Shown here: positions 39,578 through 51,600 of the stretch, in pieces
Numbering within the stretch: position 1 is the first letter of the stretch
How the letters are laid out: every line of letters begins with the position of its first letter
Origin: Glandiceps talaboti
Lineage: Eukaryota; Hemichordata; Enteropneusta; Spengelidae
Length of the DNA stretch: 64,000 nt
Direction of reading: 5' to 3'
Assembly: GCF_964340395.1 (NCBI RefSeq)
Contig: NC_135562.1
Coordinates: 9,035,134 to 9,099,133, forward strand
Notes under the pieces: generated by a model
The model's input: the letters and a program-made list of their open reading frames with translations, nothing else
Database searches by the model: none
Told to the model about the DNA's origin: nothing
Made by a program: the position numbers and the translations under genes

Positions 39578-42097
39578 GTGAGTACTTTTGTTTTCGTCTA
39601 ATGTGATTTCATTATGGTATCTCCATTTGATAGAATTGATTGAGGTGTTTTGGTGAAAAACAGTTACATGATAACGTCGAAAGTCGTCATTCAAGAAAAC
39701 ATTGTCAAACATGAACATATAAAGAGTAAAATGTTTCTACATGAATTGAGAGAAAAACAGTTGAAAACATGTAATAGGACATCCAAGAAAGAGTAAATGC
39801 TATGTATAAACAGTACAAACGCAACGATCAATATACACAAACAACACCACAAGCAAATATCACGTCCAAAAGCAGCAGTTGATACTTTATATGTATATAG
39901 ATATAGGGTACCAGACACCGCTAATATTACAGCAACATTCTTTTATCCATTCCAACTTTCTTCATCATCTTTGCTTTTAATCGATGTTATCTTCTATTTC
40001 TAAGGGGTGAGATCAATAGTTCAATGTAGGATAAAAAACAAACAACTAAACTGTTTTTCGGGGGTGGGGTGAGGCCATTTTAGTTCTTATCCTACGGAAA
40101 CGATTTAACTTTTATTTGATGAATCTAAAATATTTCTTAAAAAATGTCAAATTGAGAAATACAAAGATTTTCGCTATGATAAATGCATGGCACTAAAATC
40201 AGGTAAACTGTCAAAAAAGATTTTTTTTCTTATCAAATATACAAACGTGCTTTATATTCATAACACGACATACTACTATATACTGATTTGAAATTGATTG
40301 TGCTATTTGAAACATTTTCAACTTTGGCCAAATTAGTAGGGGTGGATATGGGTAAAGTCCTAAATAAAAAAAATTAGTTGTTTTTTATCCTACATTGAGC
40401 AATTTATCTCGCCCCTAAGACTTTCGAGCTCGTTCTATCTCTTTCTAGCATATGTAATGTATTTCATTGAAATGCCTGAACATCTATGTATGGCTACATG
40501 GCTTCAGATAACTACATTAAATGTCACAGAACAACCAGACAACAGTATAATGACGCAATGTTATACATAGGAAATTAGCTTTGCGAAATGATAAGGAGTG
40601 AGAGTTACTTTAATGTAAAAGTGCCTCGGGAACAAATGTTACTGAAAATCAAACTTCTTATAATACCTCCGAACTTTGCCATATGGACGATTGCTTCTGT
40701 GCCATTGATATATAATAAAACACATTCTGGGCCCACCTTCTTGTTTTCAAGGGAACCATCAATGTTTTATTTTCTCATTGACTTAACAAAGTATTTGGCG
40801 GCCATATTGGATTTTCAAATTATTAATTTTCATAACATTTTGACTCCTATTAGAATAAATTGTCCGGGGATCCCTGATTTTTTCCTTTTATTTTACCTGA
40901 GAATGGATTGAAGTTTACTTGAATTAAGTAACAACAGAAAATTAACAACAGTTCATTTGCGTGGTACGTTCACGTTTAGATAAATACACTATGGAATAAC
41001 TTAATGGTATGTGAGTCATAATACACTAAATTTACAGTAAATACTACCATTGCAACAAACAACGTTTTCGAAATCAATTAATAAGGAAACAAGTCATGAG
41101 AAATACATAAAAGGACCATTAGCGGAAATAGTTATTAACACTTAGTTACAGCAACTAAGTAACACAATGCAGTAACACAGGAAGAAACGACGTTTTCATG
41201 ATAATTAATTTTGATTCATAATATACCGGCTTATTCACAAATAAATAAATAACCACTTCAATAGGAAATTGTTGAGCAGTATATTAGAAATGTGCAGTTG
41301 TTCGTCAAACAAACGTTTCTACAAATAAAGGGACACGGGCCAATTTTCCATTTTATTTTGTGTTTGATATAAATCAAGGAATTTGCATGTTATTGTGTAA
41401 TTATTGAAACATGTTATTTAAATCATGGCTTGTAACTGTGAGATCTGTGACATAGCAGTTAGGAAAACAAAATGAATGTATTGAAGACGTAGTTTTCGAA
41501 ACATCAAAGATGCACAGTTTATATCATGACCATACAGGAAACGTACATGTTTTCTACGTTCTGCCAGGGGAGGAGGGTAGGGGTTAGAGTCGGGAAAAAC
41601 AGTTACCAATATTCCGTCAATACTCAGACAAATTCCCGTCGAGAAAAATGACAAAATTATGGTAGAGTGAAATTGAGTTTGTAATATTTAAAAAAACTTA
41701 ATTAGTTTTTAATTCAGCCATCCTTATGGTAATATTCAAAAACGTGTAACATTCATCCATGAACTAATATCCGGAAACGTGTAATATATTGACATTTTAT
41801 ATCCTGCAATTTGCTTCAATAGCATGAACCCCTGTCATCTAAAACGTATGCTGTAAGCGTGTGCCTGTATGTGTTTGCATTATCACATACTCCAATTTGT
41901 ACTGGTATTTTGTCGTGTATCAGCATGTGGAGAGGGTAGAGACCATGATGACTGTGGATGACCACATGATCAAGAATCTGTTTTACAAACAGGAAAGGAA
42001 CAGTACCTGGAATTCTAAATTTCATAGTCACCTGATTTATGTACACTGTTAAAGTGTTAGTGTTATGTTAGATAAAACAGGTTTATCACACTTTCAT

Positions 42098-42193
<96 letters not shown>

Positions 42194-42426
42194 AAGTCAG
42201 TGGTAAGATTTGTCCGTAGTACAGTGCTCGATACGTCTGCACGCATAGCGGAGTATATGTTGAGGGTAGAAGAAGATCAAGTCGGGTTTTTCGTCTCTAC
42301 AAGCCTGTTTCGTGAGTAAATCACTCGTCAGGAGATGTTGATGTACATCAACATCTCCTGACGAGTGATTTACTCACGAAACAGGCTTGTAGAGACGAAA
42401 AACCCGACTTGATCTTCTTCTACCCT

Positions 42427-42496
<70 letters not shown>

Positions 42497-42634
42497 TTAA
42501 TTCAAAAGAATAGTGATATAATAAGTCGTTACTCAGAGTTTCACGCTCGAAGTAACGACTTATTACATCCTTATTCTTATAATGCTCTGCTACTAATATT
42601 TGCATCGAGCACTGCTCTCTCCAGCACATTCATA

Positions 42635-42724
<90 letters not shown>

Positions 42725-45323
42725 TCGCAATATGTTATCACGACATTTGTAATGAAACTAATCTACATTATAGTAACTGATACGTGTATTGGTAGTTGAA
42801 ATCTTAAATTGATGACGTGGCACTTTACCAAATAACGTTAGTCAGCATCGATATGTTACTATTGTGTAATAACGGCAACGCTGCACTAGCTGTAACTGGA
42901 ACGGTGTTTTTCAAAAGAATGTTCTGTTGGATATTTACTGCTCTTAATATCAGACACTCTGGAATCTATTGAATCACCTACGGGTAAATGTATTTGTAGG
43001 TGTAAACATAATATGGTAAAATCAATCCAGTCAAAGTGTCTGGACCGTAAAATCAGTCCCCAAACCTTAAATCGCCATCACGATTTCAACCTGTTACTGT
43101 ATTACTTATGGATAAAATAGACCTCTAATTAACATGTACAATGTCTAATTATTGATATTATAACAATTTTTAGTAAATTTATTGTTGGTTGTCTGATCGG
43201 ATAAATAATACTCTAGTTTCAGCTAGTTCATGTTTACACAGTCTAGCAGAATACTACAGAATGTATTTGACACTTTTCAACGCAGACATGTCTTAAATTT
43301 ATTGAGAGTAAAGTAGGTTAACCAACACTGTAGCTCCATTCTTCCCAGCAAAAGTGTATTTTCAGTCGATCGTGTATATACATTTACTTTTTAGATTGAT
43401 AAGTGAATGCAGTTGTATTCAACTGAATAAACCACAAGTATAGCGCTGTATTGTTATTAAAAGCGGATTAATTATTCACCAATATTTGCATACATTCTGT
43501 AAGAGTTTTATACTAAGACGTTGCACTGTATATTTTGTAGAAATGTCAGAAGAAGAATTATTATAAGATTTGTGAGACTATTCAACTAAATCCCTTCGGA
43601 TTAAAAAATGTATATATCAACATTTGATTGGATTCATTGAAATCCTTATTTTTAATATTATTTAAGAAGTAAGTAATCCCCAAGATGTATAGTGTTGTTA
43701 TGTTTCATTCTTTCCAAGGACAGAAATAAAATGACATTTTCGATTTTGACATTTACAATAGAACACACAAGTATCCACACTAGTATAGTCAAATGAGAAA
43801 TACCACAGATAAAGGAAATTGTTGTGTATACTGTCCTACACGAGGACAATAAGTTCAACCATTATATACATATACATGTGTATAAAAATGGACTTCCTAT
43901 AAATTCTGGGAAGGGGTAAATTAGTCATTACCGCCCCACCGCAGCGCAATATAGTGCTCTAGGTAACAAATTTTACCATACAAAATTGTCAATTTTCTGT
44001 GGTAGAAGATGCGGTAGTCGAAACGTTCTGTCTGCTTCCGTACATGTATACTCAGTCTGTTGGATATCGGATTCATGTAAAGAATACATCTAAGTTGTAT
44101 CAGCCCGCGCAAAACATCTCTACTAAATACATCCCAGACGTGATGATGTTGTGATTTCTCTACGTTAACCAATCTGCTTCCAAATTTCTGTCACAGTTGA
44201 TGTTATTTGACGGATTATAGCGATATACAGGTCATAAGGTTACTATTACCACACGACAGGATCATCGACCTTTATCAGTGATATTTCTCAATTAAAGAAC
44301 TATGCGCAGCTGTGACCAGTATCAGAAAATCAGCAAATTATTGATGGCATCCGATGCGCCCAACCATGTAGCATACACACATGGCCGTTAATAATACAAA
44401 ACACAGGACATAAAAATCTAGAAATACCTTTTGGTGAATGACAGTGATACATATGAGCACGTACTTTGCGTGTATAATAGCCTTATACGTTTAAGCCTCC
44501 GATTTATCTTTTGAAAACGTCATCACGTATCTAAGTTGAAGTCTCCGCTGTTATCCATCGTTAACCAGAATTAATGTATGTATTTTTATCGATTTAGGTC
44601 TCATTAGAAATGACAGATGTATCCCCATGAAGCCAATCATACAATATCAAACAATGTAATGTTTGACTTGTGTGTTAACGAACATCAAGAACGCTATCGT
44701 TTCCTGTTGTTAAATAGTTACACTATGGTTTGACTTGCGACTTCGCCAAATTTACCGTGAATCTTTCTTGAAAAAGAAACATGCATATTATATTTTACCT
44801 ATCTTTGTTTCCTGCATGGAGATACTAAATTATATTAAGATAAATCAGGTGAAACATTGTAGCCAGGTTCTGGTGTATAAACGTACACCTAAATCTGTGA
44901 TAAAAATGCTGTTTTAAAATATCTTTATGCAGGCACAAGCTCCTAAATCTCCATATAGAATAGTGCCTTCGGTGTATACTTACTTTAGTAGAATGTTTGC
45001 ATAGATATTAATATGCATATCCCACTTACTTAAATGTTTAATGATTCCTAATTCCCTCTTGTCTACCTGGACTTCTTCATCAGTTAATAAGGACAATCTT
45101 ACGAAATGATTAAGAGCTAGTTGCTATTGGATACGAGATTACACACATTCATCATGTTTTACGCACTTGCATTCATCTCTGTCTAATTCACAGGTACTGC
45201 AACAGTTAATTACATGGACAAGTGTCGAAGGTAAGATCATGGTGGCATACAGGTAACAGGTATATTAATTCCGCTGCACACATACATACATTCATACATA
45301 CATACATACATACATACATACAT

Positions 45324-45370
<47 letters not shown>

Positions 45371-45612
45371 TACATACATACATACATACATACATGTACA
45401 TACATACATACATACATACATACATACATGTACATACATACATACATACATACATACATACACACACATACATACATACATACATACATACATACATACA
45501 TACATACATACATACATACATACATACATACATACATACATACATACATACATACATCCATCCATCCATCCATCCATCCATCCATACATACATACATACA
45601 TACATACATACA

Positions 45613-45645
<33 letters not shown>

Positions 45646-48600
45646 TTCTTAATTTCGCACATGATATGCAGTGGGCTTGATGGGGAACTTAACAAGAAAT
45701 TTAACGAAGCGAATGATCAACTCATTTTTTACAACGCTGTTCTTATTCACTGATTGAATTCATTAGGAAATAATACAAACCTGACATGAATGTTCCTTCA
45801 CGTAGGTGTTACCGAAATTGTGATTACCACTTTCTTAATATCCAATTTACTTTTGCTTGGATAGTATGTCAAGGGAAATGTAATACAGTCAAACTAAATA
45901 ATTGCCTATGGTTATTAATTTGGTACGAAATAATCTATGATAACCTTTTTTTCTATAAATCTTCTATTTCACATTGTGCTCTGCTTGCTATTAATCAACG
46001 AGCAAAATTTCAATTTCGACATTCCTTGTCATATAATTGTATCGAAATTAGGAACACAATTTTATCTATTTGTATCTTGTGAAATTTCCTAAAGATTCTA
46101 TCCGTAAAATTAAAACGCGTCCAGTTAAAAAAGAAAAGAAAAAGGGGGCGGTTGTATTAGGTTCTGCAACCTTTAATCACTATCTCATGCTCGGTGTTTG
46201 GCTATGACAAGGATATTATGATGCTCGTAATAGAGGTTTTAGCGTTTGAGACTGACGTACTTCTGTTCTAAATTGCTTAGCAGTGCGGGTTAATGAACAA
46301 TGTACTCTGAAAGGACTTCTATATTAAATTGTAACACCTTTTGATTTTTTCTGTTTTAGAGTAAATTATTGCATATGACACTTACATATTTCTGTTTGAT
46401 CAAAAATATGGTCTTTGAGACAAGCAAATGTTTTGGTCAAAAGTGCTTAGCATTTATTAGGATTTCAAGTAACACATCATTTTTAAACAGAATGCACCAA
46501 AATATGCAAAGACAGACAGTCTATGTGGCACTGACAAATAGATACAAAATTCTTTGAATCGTTCCATTTGAGACACACAAACATTTGTCTACTCTAGTGT
46601 ATGTGTCTTGCTGCATATAACCCTCAAATGCTAAGCACATAAATGTCCCAAACACCTAAATGCTAAATATTTATAAACGGTGTGCATTGTATATCATTGC
46701 TATAAACCGTTGCATCGTATTATACACACTGTATAAAACCATAATGCATCATTTATAATCGTACTTCAAATATTTTATTGATTTAGCATATGGCGCCAAA
46801 TATAATTATTTCATCTTTTTACTTTTTATATCCAAATTTTGAAAGTCGAAGAGTCTTGTAAGGTGTTATTTCCACATTGTATAATTAAAGTAATCCTTAC
46901 ATGATATGACGTCCAAATGAACAAGTTACAAGAATTCTTATAGGAGGCTGTTATTTGTCTGAAAATTGTCGCTCTCCCGAGAAACTGGTTTAATTACTGT
47001 TTTTTTTATCAATATCCATAGAAAATATACGCTATGGAAATAAAGAGAATTAATGCGGTCCCTTAGATGAGCTTAAATCTGGCCCACTGTTATAAGAGCT
47101 TTCCGGCTCCTATAAAGTACTGATAAAAGAAGCATCATAAAACGGTGATGACGCTTATTATGACAAATGAGTGATGTAGGGGTCGTTAATTCTGTTGGTA
47201 TGGCAACGGGAACAAGTAGATTGGACTCGAATCAGTCTTTTGACAGCACACGCAGTGTGATAACTTAAAGTTTCATAAAAGATAAAATGTCCCAATTCAC
47301 CTTTAACATGGCAAAGATAGCTTTTGAAGCGACGATATTTGAACGTTATGAAATATCAAAATAATGTTTCCTACGTAATAAATTATAACCTTTAATATTG
47401 CTGAAACCAGGGGCGTATAGACACATGTATTTAGACGTGCCTGATGAAACGTATCATACATTATACAAGCAATGGAATATAAATAGAAAAATATGATTTG
47501 TTAACGTCAGTGTCAATAAATCATTGAATAATTGAAAAAAAATTCCATCAGTGGGAAACTTCAGTTGTACACGTGTTATTCATGAACAGAAGCGTTAAAC
47601 CTATCGAATCAGTAGTTCGACAGTAAATTGTAAGTACAATATTTGTTTACGGAACGTGAGGAGAACGGTTTTGGTGAGCTGTTTTGCTAAAATAAGTAAA
47701 ATGAAATCATGAACAAAACACGATGTATAACAATCTCAACATAGTTCCCGCGCATACGTCACTCTTCATACATGCATATAATGTATGTATGGATGGATGG
47801 ATGGATGGATGGACGGATGTATGGATGGATGGATGGATGGATGTATGGATGTATGGATGTATGGATGGATGGATGAATGTATGTATGTATGTATGTATGT
47901 ATGTATGTATGTATGTATGTATGTATGGATGGATGGATGTGTGTGTGTATGTATGTATGTATGTATGTATGTATGTATGTATGTATGTATGTATGTATGG
48001 ATGGATGGATGGATGGATGGATGGATGGATGGATGGATGAATGAATGAATGAATGAACGAACGTAGTGTATGCATGCATGTATGTGTGTATGAGTATGTG
48101 TGTGTGCGCCCATGTGTATGAATGATAAATCTTGTACCATATAGATAGACGCATATCGATTTTCCACAATACATTATATTCCTACCCCATTAATTAAACA
48201 TAGTTTGTGTCCTTGAATTTTAACTAGTCTTTCAAAATAGTTGCTAAAGATAAGACAGTAAATCTTTTCCCCCGTGTCTTCTTCCCATTGAACATTTTGT
48301 ATTTGACTTGATGATTGACTTTAGCAAAGCTTTTTGTTACTGTAGTATAAAGTCTCTGCTGATAAGGTATTTTAAATTTCTTAAACTTTATCTTTAAATA
48401 TTGAAGATGAGGATTCCTTCGGCAGTTATCACTTGTACAGATCACAAAAGCTTATCAAAACGAGTCATGATGGCCAGCTGTAGTGGGCATTGCCAGAAAG
48501 CGAAATATTACAGTTACTGTATCACTCTTGAAATAAATTACTGGAAATGAAATACATGACTGTAATTCCAGGGTTATAACACGTGTACATATTAAGCCTT

Positions 48601-51600
48601 TGTTATTCATATTTCAAAAGATTAAAGCAAGCCGATACAAGCCACACAGAAAAATAATCAGACAATTTTTTAATGAAAAGTTTGTAAAACGAAAAATAGT
48701 CCGAATTTGATATAAAATGGTTTTTTTTGTGAAAGTTAAGAAAAATTGAAATTTGTTGATAGTGTCACGACACAATAGTTACAGAATAAACCCCTACCTG
48801 CCCATATGTATGCGGAAAATTAAAAATAACAAGGCATATGGTTCCCACGAAATATATATATGTAATGTAATTTCAAACCAAATTGACTCAAATATTGAAC
48901 ACAAAAGAATATTTGCTAGTTCCATCACGCTTAACAGTGTCCTTTCATACGTCAAATATACACACGTATATTTAAAGCAATTCATTTGTGCTTCATGCAG
49001 AGAACCTAAATCACTTTATCAACCTACATCCTACATAGATTGATGTGTCATCATGTAGTCAATCATAGGCACATGCTTACCATATACACAATGATGCAAT
49101 CCGACTTAAAGTTTAAATCGACATCAAGATACTATGATAATAACAAAAATACTATGATATATGTTCCCCCGGATAAGGCAAAAGGAATTTTTGTATACAT
49201 CTCTACTAAATATGAATTATGATGTTTCGTATCACTTCTTTTATCAGAAATGCTGTTAAAAAATCGTGTAAGTCGGCAATCCAGTTGTAAAGGTTATCGC
49301 AGAATTTAACGACTTCAATATGTTCTGCTGTTGTCCATCACTAATGTAACTAGACCCCGTTGCATATACTAATATTTTGTGTGAATTTAAAATGTCATAG
49401 TATTTATTATTGTTAAATATTATCCAAAATATAATAAGAATTTTCCAATGTTATGTTAGTAAACCCTTTAATGAAGATTTTATCAAATGTTCCATGAGGT
49501 TTTAATCAATTGGAAGGGGTTGAATGCCTCTATTAAATTTTGTAAGAACATCAAAATTCCAGTCGTGAATAGAAATAAGACCATTTGCGTCTTTCATCCA
49601 AATATCATTAAACACCAACCTGCATAAAGGTTAAATGTAAGATTTTCTATCAATTTCGCGTCTTTGTTAAATGCAATTAATTGGGTAGGTTTTTAATCAT
49701 TTTAGTCAAATTAATGTCTAATGCAAATCGATGAATGGTTTTTCTATATATAAACAGTAGCAATTCATTGTAAATTAATTTCTTATTGAAGAATTTGAGT
49801 AATATGACTCATGGGCCGTGTCAAATGTGAGACATTGTTCGAACTTAAGATTAACGTTATCGAAAAGTATAGAAATGCAAACAAATAAAAAGTTCTTTGA
49901 AAATATAATGCACGTACCAAATGTTTGTCGGGACAGTCATAAAGTACAGAAAAAAATCTCACAAGTGTACAGTCATGTATAAATGTATGTATTGTGGATC
50001 GTAACGATTTCTGAACAGCCCTGGATAAAGACCTATCTTGGTAGCAATTAAGGTAGTGCATTAACAAAAGCGATACTTTTTAGAAAGGCGTAATAAAACC
50101 ATACAGATAAATCATGGAGTATGCAATCCCTTCCATACAACTTCTTCCAAAACTAGAACACATAAGTAGATTATGTGGGTTTAAATACCACCTGGTTTCA
50201 GTTTTTTTTATTTTGAATCTAGGTGTAAGAAAAGAGTAGTCTAGTAGATCTATAGGCAAAATTGTTCAAGAGCAAAATCATATACTCTAAGACTTATGCA
50301 CCGGACCTTACTGCTGCACTGATACAAACACGTGAAATGTAATATATTTCATTTAAAGTGGTACAAAGTGATTTTATATACATTTTCACTCAAGTGAAAA
50401 TACTCACATAAAACATCCATCACACTATCTTGTATAATATATTAATGTCGATATGTCTTCTATAAATTTGTAATTGTCTTCTTGCATTGTCTCGATGCCA
50501 GATTTTAGTTCAGTGAATTGCAAGTGGTGGCTATCTATGCATCAGTACTTACAATACTGCAAGTGCCTTTTGAATGTGCACTAGATATTACGCCTAAAGA
50601 ACGTATAGCCCCCAATCTTGTGACCCCTTTATGAACATGCATTCGTTATCAAAAGTAAAACACAAACCAACCAAGTCGATAGAATAAATGATTAAATTTG
50701 AATTATGCTATTAGGTGTATGTCATGATGACAGAGTTCCTATGAACGGATATTGTTACTGGTCAAGCAACGACCCCACAAGTCAACCACAAGCAATAGCA
50801 AAATGTATTGAGCAAGATGGAGAAATAATGACAGTGGATGTCGATGGTGACGTGATTGATTTATCATTGCTTCATTTAACGTAGGTGATGCTTCAATTCT
50901 CAACCTACTTCAACAAAATTTAATTTTCCATTCGAGTTACTACATTGTTATTGATTTCTGTTTATTGAATTCTAATGTGGATCATCAACTTTTCTAGCTC
51001 TATCGTTGTGAAGAATTAAAATATCAATACATGTGTTTAGAAAGTCGCATATCTTTAACTGCTGCATACAACCTTTCATGAATATTTTTTTTAATTGCGT
51101 TTGAATATTTACAATGAACTTAATGCCTTGATTTCCTGGGATCATCTCAGGACTAATACATTGATCTTTGTATTGTTGTATTGTTCTTTATCTATTTTCG
51201 TGTAGTGATGGAAATTATTGGATAACAAGCATTGTACCCAGTTCAGATATAGAATGCGTCGTTTTGAATATTGACTTGGGATATCAAACCACAGACTGCT
51301 CAGAGTTGAATGGATACATATGTCAGTTTGCAGGTAAGTAATATATATTTGTTAATTTACAGTTTATTGTTTGAACTGCATTCAAGAAATAATTAGGTCT
51401 TATTCCTCAAGTAATTTTCTTCATACAGCTGAGGAAACACAAGTGACGGGGGGGGGGGGCTTGTCACTAGGAGTCACTGATGAGTATTGACATGTACAAA
51501 CCCCAAAGGTCACGATTAATTTGTGGCTGAATGTAGTAAAATATTGGGGAATGATATAAATATACATCTTCAAGTAAAATTTATGAAAAATCGGGAAAAC

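Larger units (their letters stand above)
42254..42435. repeat. Perfect 182-bp palindrome
   Basis: The arms 42254-42344 and 42345-42435 are exact reverse complements (91 bp each) with no spacer; the centre is GATGT|ACATC. The palindrome stops at both ends in TATAT, next to AT arrays. The flanking DNA beyond differs on the two sides. Confidence 0.97.
42193..42640. mobile_element. Penelope-like element remnant with inverted ribozyme pair and hairpin
   Basis: Between three (AT)n arrays lie a perfect 182-bp palindrome containing hammerhead cores, a second stem-loop (42506-42578), and a shared 11-bp word CAGTGCTCGAT in inverted orientation near both outer ends (around 42222 and 42603). Minimal type I hammerheads are known from the terminal repeats of Penelope-like retroelements, so a head-to-head remnant is proposed. 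No reverse transcriptase or GIY-YIG reading frame is present. Confidence 0.55.
42095..42722. repeat. Three (AT)n arrays around the palindrome
   Basis: AT tracts at about 42095-42191, 42430-42495 and 42636-42722 frame the two unique segments of the Penelope-like remnant. Confidence 0.97.

Noticed and set aside
40588-40911. 107-codon hydrophobic frame in gene 2 intron 1
   Set aside because: No domain, signal or splice context that fits gene 2, and AT-rich composition gives such frames by chance.
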